Shown here: one piece after another, positions 12,262 to 20,049 of the stretch
Numbering within the stretch: position 1 is the first letter of the stretch
Layout: every line of letters begins with the position of its first letter
Assembly (NCBI GenBank): GCA_035546535.1
Contig: DASZWQ010000031.1
Location: 1 to 64,000, forward strand
Source of the DNA: Pirellulales bacterium
GTDB taxonomy: Bacteria; Planctomycetota; Planctomycetia; Pirellulales; JACPPG01
Reading direction: 5' to 3'
Length of the DNA stretch: 64,000 bases
Made by a program: the position numbers and the translations under genes
Notes under the pieces: generated by a model
Seen by the model: the letters and a program-made list of their open reading frames with translations, nothing else
The model's database searches: none
Told to the model about the DNA's origin: nothing

Positions 12262-13578
12262 GTGCCGTATCTGTTCAATCTTTTTTACATGGCGCTGATC
12301 GTCGTCGCCTCACCCTGGCTCTTGTACCAGGTCGTGCGGCGCGGCAAATATCGCGCTGGACTGGCCGAGAAGTTTCTTGGCCGCGTGCCGGTGCGACAGG
12401 GGAATCGTCCCTGCCTGTGGCTGCACGCCGTGAGCGTAGGCGAGGTGAATTTGCTCGCGCCGCTTCTGGCCGAGATTCGCCGCACGCGCCCCGACTGGGA
12501 ATGCGTCATCTCGGCAACAAGCGTCACGGGCTACACGCTCGCGCGAAAGAAATACGCCGACTACACGGTCTGCTACTGCCCGTTGGATTTCAGTTGGGCG
12601 GTACGCGCCGCGATGCGCCGCATCCGGCCCGATTGCCTGGTGCTCGCCGAGCTCGAGTTGTGGCCCAACCTGATCCGCGCCGCGCGCGAGGCGGCGTCCG
12701 CCGTGGCGATCATCAACGGCCGTCTGAGCGAGCACAGCTTTCGCGGTTATCAGCGGGCGCGGCTCTTCTTGCGGCCGCTGGTTGAAAAGATTGATCTCGT
12801 GGCGGTACAGAACGAAGAGTTCGCCGCCCGGTTTCGGGCGCTGGGCGCACGCGACGAGGCGGTGCGCATCACGGGCTCGATCAAGTTCGACGGCGCCCAG
12901 ACCAGCCGCGCCAATCCGGCGACGGTGGCACTGGCCAAAGCGGCGGGCTTTGCGACCGACGACATTGTCTTTCTAGCCGGCAGCACGCAGCAGCCTGAAG
13001 AGGCATTGGCGCTAACGGCGTATAAGTCCTTGCGTGATCGGTTCCCTAGGTTGCGTCTGGTGCTCGTGCCCCGGCATCCCGAGCGCTTCGAAGAGGTCGC
13101 CGCCTTACTGGCCGCTTCGGAAATTCCTTGGCAGCGGCGGAGCAAGTTGAATGCGGACGGTGTCGATCCCCAAGCGCGCGTGCTGATGGTTGATACGGTG
13201 GGCGAGCTGGGGGCCTGGTGGGGAACGGCGCATATCGCCTTCGTAGGCGGCAGTATTCACAAGCGCGGCGGGCAGAACATGATCGAGCCCGCCGCCTATG
13301 GCGCCGCCGTTTCGTTCGGGCCGAACACGCGCAACTTTCGCGACATCGTGGCCCAGTTGCTCGCGGCCAAGGGAGCCGTTGTGGTGCGCGACGGCGCGGA
13401 GATGACCGCCTTCGTCGAACGCTGCCTTGTCGATTCGTCGTTTGCCAGCAATCTGGGCAGCAACGCGCGCGGGCTGGTGGCGCGGCAACTGGGCGCGACG
13501 GCCCGCACGCTCGCCGGTATTGACCGGCTGATGGACCGACCCCAGGGCGAATCGAGTCGCGCGCGCTCGGCGGCCTGA
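12262..13578 (+). CDS. waaA: 3-deoxy-D-manno-octulosonic acid (Kdo) transferase
   Basis: WaaA/KdtA is an inner-membrane-associated glycosyltransferase that adds Kdo from CMP-Kdo to lipid IVA in LPS core synthesis. The 438 residues fit the family. Seen: an N-terminal membrane helix, the G-x-K-x-R-x-G-L-A-E-K-F block, W-L-H-A-V-S-V-G-E, S-A-T-S-V-T-G-Y, the acceptor-side E-L-E-L-W-P-N and G-S-I-K-F-D, and a C-terminal GT-B half with F-V-G-G-S-I and G-G-Q-N-M-I-E-P-A. GTG 12262 is preferred because AAAGGA lies 8 nt upstream; ATG 12289 would remove part of the membrane helix. Its presence implies lipid A/Kdo-type LPS. It lies 34 nt after secA and is probably co-transcribed. Confidence 0.93.
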   Translation: MPYLFNLFYMALIVVASPWLLYQVVRRGKYRAGLAEKFLGRVPVRQGNRPCLWLHAVSVGEVNLLAPLLAEIRRTRPDWECVISATSVTGYTLARKKYADYTVCYCPLDFSWAVRAAMRRIRPDCLVLAELELWPNLIRAAREAASAVAIINGRLSEHSFRGYQRARLFLRPLVEKIDLVAVQNEEFAARFRALGARDEAVRITGSIKFDGAQTSRANPATVALAKAAGFATDDIVFLAGSTQQPEEALALTAYKSLRDRFPRLRLVLVPRHPERFEEVAALLAASEIPWQRRSKLNADGVDPQARVLMVDTVGELGAWWGTAHIAFVGGSIHKRGGQNMIEPAAYGAAVSFGPNTRNFRDIVAQLLAAKGAVVVRDGAEMTAFVERCLVDSSFASNLGSNARGLVARQLGATARTLAGIDRLMDRPQGESSRARSAA

Positions 13579-13734
13579 ATAGCGGCGCAGTCCGGCGAAC
13601 AGTTCTCGGTCCACTCTCAGCCTGTGTCGGATCACCACGCGCCGATCCGCTACAATAGCAGTTCGTTCGGGCTGTCCAAGTTTCAGTTTCGCCGCGAGTA
13701 TCACCTTCTCATCGCGGCGGTCGAGGGTTGATCC

Positions 13735-14172
13735 ATGGGTTCGAATTTTACGCGAGGCCGCGTGCTGCAAGGTGTGGCCGTGGTGTTCGAGGGGGACATC
13801 TGGGTCGAGGACTATTCGGCGAAAGCGGGAGCGGTGCCGTGGAAAGCCGGCTATTTTTCGCCGAAGACCACGCCCGTCATTCCTGGCGACTGCCGGCTGG
13901 AATTGGCCGATGGCCGTACCGGCACGATGACCTGTATGAAGAGTCAGCCCGGCATGAGTGGCGGCTCGAGCCTGCAATTTCACGGCGTGGGACCATTGTC
14001 CGGTCCCGGCAACAAGGCGACCGAGGAGTTTTTGCCCGAGCGCGTCGACCTGCGGCTCTCGCGCGTGGAGATGGAGCTTTTCCAGCGCGCCGCGCAGCAG
14101 GAAAACCTGAGTCTGACGGTGTGGATTCGCAACCGGTTGCGGGCGTCGCTCAACGAAAAGGATAGTTCGTAA
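13735..14172 (+). CDS. Unknown protein with C-terminal ribbon-helix-helix-like segment
   Basis: This 145-residue protein has no recognised family over most of its length. The N-terminal 90 residues are beta-rich and include G-M-S-G-G-S-S near residue 67, with no signal peptide. The last 40 residues look like an Arc/MetJ ribbon-helix-helix: a strand R-V-D-L-R-L-S, helix V-E-M-E-L-F-Q-R-A-A-Q-Q-E, then S-L-T-V-W-I-R-N-R-L-R. That suggests a DNA-binding dimer, with a sensory or effector N-terminus as an inference. GAGGG lies 7 nt before the ATG, and a TACAAT -10-like box sits at 13651-13656. The overlapping frame starting at 13728 was rejected because its composition is not protein-like. Confidence 0.62.
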   Translation: MGSNFTRGRVLQGVAVVFEGDIWVEDYSAKAGAVPWKAGYFSPKTTPVIPGDCRLELADGRTGTMTCMKSQPGMSGGSSLQFHGVGPLSGPGNKATEEFLPERVDLRLSRVEMELFQRAAQQENLSLTVWIRNRLRASLNEKDSS

Positions 14173-14228
14173 GAAATAGCTTCAAAGCCGACGGTGGCGT
14201 GCAACCGGTTTGGGTTGCCATTAATGGG

Positions 14229-14301
14229 GTGCACTGGTGGCTTGTCCACCAGTGCTTGAGCGCAGCTTTGGGACACCAATGGGACCAGCCACCAGTGGCA
14301 C
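14229..14301. repeat. REP-like palindromic intergenic element
   Basis: GCACTGGTGG (14231-14240) and CCACCAGTGC (14246-14255) form a perfect 10-bp hairpin with loop CTTGT. A third related copy, CCACCAGTGGCAC, lies at 14289-14301 in the same orientation as the second arm and could pair alternatively with the first. The element fills most of the gap between two convergent genes. Confidence 0.7.
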
Positions 14302-14331
14302 TCAACAAGGTTCGAGAGTGTCCACGTCAGA

Positions 14332-16356
14332 CTAATTCGCTGCCGCCGCTTTCGCCTTTCGCGCGGCCAGCTCTTTATCGAGTGCCTCTTTGAGAATCGG
14401 CATCACGCCCACTGATTGTTGCAGCCGCGCGATCTCGGCCTGCGCATCCTTAGCCTGCCGCGCATCGCGACGCTGTGCGGCTTGATAGCGCTCGGCCAGC
14501 GCGCCGGTCAATTGCAGGCCGGCGAGTTGATTCTGCTCTTCGTCCAGATCCATCGAGTCGGCAGTCAACCTGGCCCAGGTCGCGGCATGCTTCTTGGCCG
14601 ATGTCACGTCCTTGATGGTGCGCGCCACGGCCATGAGATCTTCGGCCGTTGCGATCGAGCGCTCGACCAGGGTGACAAACTCTTCGCCGCGAGGGTCGCT
14701 GTTCGGGTTTTGCTGCGCGGCATCGGGTCTTGTTGCCGCCGCCGCTTTCGCGGCGCGCTGTTGCGTGGCCAAGGGACCGTTCGGATCGCGAGCTGCTTCT
14801 GCGTCGATCGCGGCGCGGAAGACGTCGCCCACCTCGGGAATTGCGGTAATGCGCTGAACCTCGGCATTATGCGCTTGGACGAGAGCGTTGATGCGGGTCG
14901 CGAGCGATTCGCACTTGGCGACCTCATCCTTGGTGGCGCTGATCTTGACGTGCGGTTGTTGGTCGACGAGCCGTGCTTGTTCGGCCATGGATCGAACCGC
15001 TTCGGGCGACAACCGTTTGGCCGAAGCAACGTCCACGATTTGCCGCTCGGCATCCAACATCTTTTGCGTCGTCTCGAGCGTCTGCTGGAGAAGCGTCAAG
15101 CGGTCGATGGCTTCCAGGTCGTACACGTAGCCGCCGTGGGAGCGGAGTCGCTTGGCCACGGCCTCGTCCTTTTCGGTGGACAGGCGTGCGTCGAGCGCGG
15201 CCCGTAACATCGGCAGAGCGTCCGGCACCTGGCGAATGTGTGATATGGCGGCTTCGTAGGTCGGCAGGAGCTGATTCATTTTTTGCTCGTTCGCGTGATC
15301 GCGCTCGGCATCGGCTCCCGAGAGACGAACACGCTTCGGACGGTGCTCGGCCAAGGTCGCGACCTCGGCCATTCGATCGGCCCAATGCGCAGCCTGTTGC
15401 CGCGCCGAGGCCGCGTCCGTGATTTTCTGCAACGTGGCGATCACGTCCGCCTGTGCCTCGAGCACTCGGTCAACCGTCTCCATGTAGGCGCGCACGTCTT
15501 CGGGCGACGACGGACCGTCAGGCGTTGTCGTCGCGCTCGTCATGGGAGTCGCGACCGTTGAATCCGGCGGCGGCTGTACATCAGGCGGATTCGTGGCAGC
15601 GTTCTCCGCCGGCGAATGGACCACCGGTGGCGCCGCAACAGGCGGCATTGCGGCAGGTGGCGCTATGGCGGGCGGCGCCGTGGAATTGGCTGTCGGCGGC
15701 ATGGTTGCGACCATCGGGCGATTGCCCGGCGACGCCGAACCAGAGCCTGACCAAAACAGCACGGCTACAAGCAGAACGACGACAACAAGCAACCCGGCGC
15801 CGATCGATGCGTACAAGACCAAGGGATTCTTCCCACGGGCCTTGGCCAAAGCAGGCGAGGTGTTCGCGGCAAAACCTGACGGCGCGGTCGCCTCATCCCC
15901 GAGAAGCGAGTCCGATAGTTCGTCGAAGGGATGAGAGGCCGCCGTCGATATTGGCAATTCTGGTGTCGACGCCGCGGTAACCGGCGAAGCAGTCGATGGC
16001 GGGTTCCCCGGAACGCGCAACTTGTTGCCGCAGCCCGGGCACGCGACGGCGCGACCAGCCGCGGCTGCCGGTGCGCGGATTTTCTTGCCGCAGCCACCGC
16101 AGCGAAATTCGATGTTCTGTGATTGCGACGAGGCCGCGGCGCCGCTCGCTTGCGCCTTGCCGGTAGGCCGGGCCGATTCGTTCGCGCCGATGGGGTTCGC
16201 AGTGCCGGAAGGCGAGGAATTCGCGGCCTCGACCGGTGCGGGCCGGGGCACCCCGATCGGCGCCTGACACTTGGGGCATTGGCCGCGGCGGCCGGCGTAC
16301 TCGTCCTTCAGCCGCAAAGTCGCCTGGCAGCTTGGGCAATTGAATTGAATCGGCAT
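14332..16356 (-). CDS. Zinc-ribbon membrane protein of unknown function
   Basis: This 674-residue protein starts with two zinc-ribbon-like modules: C-P-S-C (7-10) with C-P-K-C (27-30), and C-G-G-C (86-89) with C-P-G-C (106-109). After a low-complexity linker there is a single membrane helix (about 179-202), then a Pro/Ala-rich stretch and a long alpha-helical, coiled-coil-like region to the end. The topology suggests a cytoplasmic metal-binding head and an extracytoplasmic helical part. ATG 16356 places the first CxxC at residue 7; a longer form from 16386 has no support. Function is not recognised; zinc-ribbon-plus-helix sensors and scaffolds of this general design are common in planctomycetes. 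Confidence 0.72.
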   Translation of the reverse strand: MPIQFNCPSCQATLRLKDEYAGRRGQCPKCQAPIGVPRPAPVEAANSSPSGTANPIGANESARPTGKAQASGAAASSQSQNIEFRCGGCGKKIRAPAAAAGRAVACPGCGNKLRVPGNPPSTASPVTAASTPELPISTAASHPFDELSDSLLGDEATAPSGFAANTSPALAKARGKNPLVLYASIGAGLLVVVVLLVAVLFWSGSGSASPGNRPMVATMPPTANSTAPPAIAPPAAMPPVAAPPVVHSPAENAATNPPDVQPPPDSTVATPMTSATTTPDGPSSPEDVRAYMETVDRVLEAQADVIATLQKITDAASARQQAAHWADRMAEVATLAEHRPKRVRLSGADAERDHANEQKMNQLLPTYEAAISHIRQVPDALPMLRAALDARLSTEKDEAVAKRLRSHGGYVYDLEAIDRLTLLQQTLETTQKMLDAERQIVDVASAKRLSPEAVRSMAEQARLVDQQPHVKISATKDEVAKCESLATRINALVQAHNAEVQRITAIPEVGDVFRAAIDAEAARDPNGPLATQQRAAKAAAATRPDAAQQNPNSDPRGEEFVTLVERSIATAEDLMAVARTIKDVTSAKKHAATWARLTADSMDLDEEQNQLAGLQLTGALAERYQAAQRRDARQAKDAQAEIARLQQSVGVMPILKEALDKELAARKAKAAAAN

Positions 16357-16466
16357 GTAAGCGCACGCAAGAGCTGATCGCGACAATCTCCCACTAGCAA
16401 CTCAGCAGCCCCGGCGCTGCATTATGCGCGGTCGTTACAACCGCGGCAAAACGCCCCGTGCGGTGG

Positions 16467-16496
16467 TTGCTGACCTCGTAGGGCAGTGTCTATAAT
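16467..16496 (+). promoter_or_regulatory. Putative metK promoter
   Basis: TTGCTG (16467-16472) and a perfect TATAAT (16491-16496) are separated by 18 nt. The predicted transcription start near 16503 gives a leader of about 70 nt before the GTG start. No SAM-riboswitch core was seen in the leader. Confidence 0.55.
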
Positions 16497-16575
16497 AGCG
16501 AGATTCTGGGCCCTCCGGCCTCTTTCGCTTGCGCCCACCCATCACCAGCTTTTATAGCTTCGAGGAGAACCATCC

Positions 16576-17760
16576 GTGGCATCGGGAAAATACCTGTTCA
16601 CCAGTGAATCGGTCAGCATGGGGCATCCTGACAAGCTCGCTGACCAGATTTCGGATGGCGTGCTCGATGCTCTGCTGGCCGGCGATCCTATGAGCCGCGT
16701 GGCCTGCGAGACGATGGTCACCACGGGCATTGCCATCGTAGCCGGCGAGATCACGACCAAGGCCAAGGTCGACTTCTCCGACATCGTGCGTCAAGTCATC
16801 AACGAGGTCGGTTACACCGACGATCGGATGGGCATCTGCGGCGACACCTGCGCCGTGATGGTGGCAATCGACAAGCAAAGCCCGGATATCGCCATGGGCG
16901 TCAACGAGAACGCGGCGGCGGGCAAGGAAACGGGCGCCGGCGACCAGGGCTTGATGTTTGGTTACGCCTGCAACGACACCCCCGAACTGATGCCGCTGCC
17001 GATTGCCTTGGCCCATCGCATCACGAATGAATTGACCGCGGCCCGGCGTCGTGGCGACGTCGAGTGGTTGCGTCCGGACAGCAAGAGCCAGGTGACGGTC
17101 GAGTACGACGGCGACCGGCCGCTGCGGATCGACACGGTTGTGGTTTCGACGCAGCATGGCCCGAAGGTCAGCCAGCAAGAGATCCGCGACTTCGTGATCA
17201 ATAAGGTCATCAAGCCGGTGCTGCCGCGCGACCTGGCCAACGGCGACATCACCTATCACATCAATCCGACCGGTCGTTTCGAGGTCGGCGGCCCGCAGGG
17301 TGATTGCGGTCTGACCGGGCGCAAGATCATCGTCGACACCTACGGCGGTTGGGGCCGTCACGGCGGCGGTGCTTTCAGCGGCAAGGACCCGACGAAGGTC
17401 GATCGTAGCGCGGCCTACATGGCCCGTCACGTGGCCAAGAACATCGTGGCCGCCAAACTGGCTGAGCGCTGCGAAGTGCAGTTGGCCTACGCCATCGGCG
17501 TGGCCGATCCTGTGAGCGTACACGTGGATACCGCGGGCACCGGCCGATTGGACGACGCGCGGATTTGTGAGCTGGTGCGCGACCTGTTCCCGCTCAAGCC
17601 GGGCAAGATCATCGAGTACCTCGATCTGCGGCGGCCGATCTATCGGCTGACCGCGGCCGGCGGACATTTCGGCCGCAGCGAGCCGGAGTTCACTTGGGAG
17701 AGCACCAAGCGCGCCTCGGAACTGGCCAAGGCCGCCGGCAGCGAAGCGGTGGCTCGCTAG
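16576..17760 (+). CDS. metK: S-adenosylmethionine synthetase
   Basis: MetK makes S-adenosylmethionine from methionine and ATP in the cytoplasm. The 394 residues match the family length. Signature motifs are intact: G-H-P-D-K near residue 16, G-A-G-D-Q-G near 118, and the glycine-rich G-G-G-A-F-S-G-K-D phosphate loop in the C-terminal half. The start is GTG, with GAGGAG 8 nt upstream. A good promoter precedes it. The next gene follows after 45 nt but has no known connection. SAM produced here would serve the methyltransferases encoded nearby (46980-47495, 51751-52422) as well as general metabolism. Confidence 0.97.
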   Translation: MASGKYLFTSESVSMGHPDKLADQISDGVLDALLAGDPMSRVACETMVTTGIAIVAGEITTKAKVDFSDIVRQVINEVGYTDDRMGICGDTCAVMVAIDKQSPDIAMGVNENAAAGKETGAGDQGLMFGYACNDTPELMPLPIALAHRITNELTAARRRGDVEWLRPDSKSQVTVEYDGDRPLRIDTVVVSTQHGPKVSQQEIRDFVINKVIKPVLPRDLANGDITYHINPTGRFEVGGPQGDCGLTGRKIIVDTYGGWGRHGGGAFSGKDPTKVDRSAAYMARHVAKNIVAAKLAERCEVQLAYAIGVADPVSVHVDTAGTGRLDDARICELVRDLFPLKPGKIIEYLDLRRPIYRLTAAGGHFGRSEPEFTWESTKRASELAKAAGSEAVAR

Positions 17761-17805
17761 TTTGCCGGTTGACTTCGCGCACGATCCGTAACGAGAATCG
17801 ACCGC

Positions 17806-18729
17806 ATGGACGGGCAGTCGAGTACCCACGCACGCACGGATGATTTCGACCCGGCAGCGCTGGCCGCCGATTTGGCCACGGTGTTCGTGGGAGTCTTGCT
17901 GGCGCTCGAGTGCGTTATCGCTGGCGTGCTGTTGGTGCGCCGAGCCCAAGGAGCGCTGTCGGTCACGGCTTCGCCCGGTTGGCTGATGACCTGGATGGCT
18001 TTGGCCGTGGCCGTCACGGCGGCGGCCCGTCTGGCCCTCGGCAAATATGGCAAAGGCGATGCCGGCATGGTGCTCGCCGTACGGTATCTTCCGACCGGGG
18101 CACTGGCGCTAACGGCGCTGGCGCTAACCTCATTTCGCGCACCCTTCGTGGTTCTCATGCTGTGGGCGATGGTGGTCGTGGAAGAGGCAGCCGCGCGCCT
18201 CTTGTTACGTGAGGGACTGCCTGGGACCCTTGGTCGCCTCGGACTACGGGAGCGACGCCGATGGTTGGGGGGGCGCGTTTCGTCGGAATCGGGGCCAGAG
18301 GCACCGGCAATCGATGAGCGGCCCGGCCCGGCGGATTCCGAACCTGCAGCGGGTCGGACGCCCGCACACGTCGATCGAGTCACCTCGGCTCGATTTGCTC
18401 AGCGCATCGAACGCGTACAGTCGGTCGACGGAACCGACTTGCTGTCGAGCACCCTGACAGCGCGCCTTGCCCCAGGGCAGATCACCGCGCACGTACATGT
18501 GGCGTTTTGTCCCCCTTTTTCGCGTGTGCCGCGACTCGATTTTCGGCAGATGGCGGGCCCGGCGGCCCGGATCAAGGTGGGGCAGGTGTTGCCGCACGGC
18601 GTTCGCTTCGACCTGAAGCTCAATACGCCCGCGGCCGAGCCCGTGACACTTAGTCTCGAGGTGCGGGCATTGCACGCGGTCGAGCAAAGCACGCCATCCC
18701 CCCACGGCAACTCGGCCTTGAACGAGTAG
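17806..18729 (+). CDS. Unknown membrane protein downstream of metK
   Basis: This 307-residue protein is not recognised. It has hydrophobic segments at about 22-44, 58-76 and 96-127 (the last long enough for two helices). A Pro/Glu-rich linker of about 50 residues follows, then a soluble C-terminal domain that is beta-rich, with H-V-H-V-A-F-C-P-P-F and a final L-S-L-E-V-R strand. The ATG at 17806 has only a weak GAGA upstream. The C-terminal domain could be a small Ig-like fold, but this is a guess from strand pattern. It probably shares a transcript with metK (45-nt gap). Confidence 0.65.
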   Translation: MDGQSSTHARTDDFDPAALAADLATVFVGVLLALECVIAGVLLVRRAQGALSVTASPGWLMTWMALAVAVTAAARLALGKYGKGDAGMVLAVRYLPTGALALTALALTSFRAPFVVLMLWAMVVVEEAAARLLLREGLPGTLGRLGLRERRRWLGGRVSSESGPEAPAIDERPGPADSEPAAGRTPAHVDRVTSARFAQRIERVQSVDGTDLLSSTLTARLAPGQITAHVHVAFCPPFSRVPRLDFRQMAGPAARIKVGQVLPHGVRFDLKLNTPAAEPVTLSLEVRALHAVEQSTPSPHGNSALNE

Positions 18730-18802
18730 AATGTCGGCGACCCCAAGCCCGCGGAAGGAGCGCTCACCCGGCTAACCGCGCGCTGGGAAAGGTTCATGCC
18801 TT

Positions 18803-18830
18803 GCTTACGATCCCGATGCGGATCGTAAGC
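18803..18830. repeat. Perfect 11-bp inverted repeat upstream of carbonic anhydrase
   Basis: GCTTACGATCC and GGATCGTAAGC pair perfectly around a 6-nt loop. There is no T-tract. It sits 41 nt before the carbonic anhydrase start and about 75 nt after the previous gene. It could be an mRNA hairpin or a dimeric repressor operator; the sequence does not decide. Confidence 0.6.
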
Positions 18831-18871
18831 GCGAATGTCCGCAACGTGAAGCCATTGATCGGAGGATTCGC

Positions 18872-19738
18872 GTGGATTTGATCTATCGATATGACCCTTT
18901 CCAGCCGATCGCGGTTAACCGGCCCGGCACCGTCGAGGAGGCCATCCAAACCCTGGCCGCCGGAAATCGCCGGCTGGTGGACCTGGTGAGCCACATGCAA
19001 AGGGCGACTCTGGGAGAAACGGCGGAGGGCGAGATCGTCGTGCCGATCAGCCCCGTCTCGTTGGGGTTGCCCTTTTTTCGCGGCGCGATCCTCGACCAGC
19101 AGCCGTTTGCCATGGTTTTGGGCTGTTCGGATGCGCGGGTGCCGTTGGAATCGATCTTCGACCAGAGCTTCAACGAAATGTTCGTCGTGCGCATCGCGGG
19201 TAACGCGCTGAGCACGGAATGCGTCGGCAGCTTTACCTATGGCGTGCGCAATTTCAAGAAATCGCTCAAAATCATGGTCGTGCTGGGTCATACCGGTTGC
19301 GGCGCGCTGACGGCCGCGGTCGATACCTATCTGGCACCCAACGAATACGCCAACATCGGCTTCACGCATGCGTTGCGGGCCCTGGTAGACGGCGTGATGA
19401 TCGCGGTCCGCGGCGCGGCGAAGTCGATCGAGCGCTGCTGCGGCCGCGACATCGCCAAACATCCCAACTATCGCGCCGCGCTGTTGGACGTGGCGGTCTA
19501 TCTGAACGCCGCGATTACGGCGCTCGACCTGCGCCGCGAACTGCAAGCCGTGTCGGATTTCGACCTGCCGGTGTACTACGGGGTGTGCGACTTGAAAACG
19601 CTGCTCGTGACCCCGGTGCCGGTCTCGCCCACGACGACCGAGCCCGATCTTCGCCTTGCTCCGCAAAGCGTCGCCGGCTTTATCGAGTTGGGGAAAGAAA
19701 TGGTAGACGTGCTGGTGGCGAACGGCACACTGGCGTAA
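18872..19738 (+). CDS. Beta-class carbonic anhydrase
   Basis: This cytoplasmic zinc enzyme interconverts CO2 and bicarbonate. The 288-residue protein has the zinc-binding C-S-D-A-R (C85, D87, R89) and H-T-G-C (H140, C143), so the catalytic Cys2His site and the Asp-Arg dyad are intact. It is longer than the minimal family (about 200 residues), with an N-terminal extension and extra helices after the core. GTG 18872 follows GGAGGA by 5 nt. A perfect hairpin precedes it (18803-18830). No bicarbonate transporter or carboxylase adjoins it. Confidence 0.92.
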   Translation: MDLIYRYDPFQPIAVNRPGTVEEAIQTLAAGNRRLVDLVSHMQRATLGETAEGEIVVPISPVSLGLPFFRGAILDQQPFAMVLGCSDARVPLESIFDQSFNEMFVVRIAGNALSTECVGSFTYGVRNFKKSLKIMVVLGHTGCGALTAAVDTYLAPNEYANIGFTHALRALVDGVMIAVRGAAKSIERCCGRDIAKHPNYRAALLDVAVYLNAAITALDLRRELQAVSDFDLPVYYGVCDLKTLLVTPVPVSPTTTEPDLRLAPQSVAGFIELGKEMVDVLVANGTLA

Positions 19739-19802
19739 AGTCGGCAGCGCGACCGCCGGTCGAGCACTGGCCAAATGTCCGCGGTGACGGCGCCTGGCGG
19801 AC

Positions 19803-19808
19803 TATAAT
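19803..19808 (+). promoter_or_regulatory. TATAAT -10 box before small membrane ORF
   Basis: A perfect TATAAT lies 49 nt before the ATG of the 38-residue ORF. No good -35 was seen. Confidence 0.35.
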
Positions 19809-19856
19809 GGAACAGACACGTGCGAGTGCCGCGCGCAACTGACCGAGGAAGCGACA

Positions 19857-19973
19857 ATGGCCCGTTGGCCGCGACATACCTGGACTACGCTCTACACGTA
19901 CCTGGCGGTATTCGTGTTGTTCCCGGTGTGCTGCGCGCTCGCCTATCTGTGGGTCCGCGGCTGGCACTTCTAG
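19857..19973 (+). CDS. Small single-span membrane protein (38 residues)
   Basis: This ORF has an ideal ribosome-binding site (GAGGAA, 6 nt before the ATG) and a TATAAT box upstream. The product is 38 residues: a basic, aromatic start (M-A-R-W-P-R-H), one continuous hydrophobic segment (about residues 11-33) including a C-C pair, and a short W-V-R-G-W-H-F end. It is not recognised as a known family. The clean initiation signals and membrane-peptide composition argue that it is real. It stands alone between the carbonic anhydrase and the convergent S41 protease; the bidirectional hairpin at 19981-20019 follows. Confidence 0.55.
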   Translation: MARWPRHTWTTLYTYLAVFVLFPVCCALAYLWVRGWHF

Positions 19974-19980
19974 CGGTCAG

Positions 19981-20019
19981 AAATAAAAAGGGCCCACGCC
20001 GACCTGCGACGTGAGCCCT
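19981..20019 (-). terminator. Intrinsic terminator of the S41 protease gene
   Basis: On the minus strand AGGGCTCACGTCG pairs with a CGGCGTGGGCCCT-type arm (about 13 bp with wobble pairs). It is followed directly by TTTTTATTT. It sits 30 nt past the protease stop codon. Confidence 0.8.
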
Positions 20020-20049
20020 GTTGCAAACGTTAGTTCGGACGATTGCTGA

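Noticed and set aside
13739-13750. GGTTCGAA tRNA-like T-loop sequence
   Set aside because: No acceptor, D or anticodon arm can be drawn around it; it lies inside a coding sequence.
13728-14165. Alternative overlapping plus-strand frame at the ribbon-helix-helix gene
   Set aside because: Its residue composition is arginine-rich and unlike a protein; the frame starting at 13735 has a proper ribosome-binding site and a recognisable C-terminal motif.
16497-16575. SAM riboswitch upstream of metK
   Set aside because: The leader is too short (about 70 nt) and lacks a SAM-riboswitch core or kink-turn.
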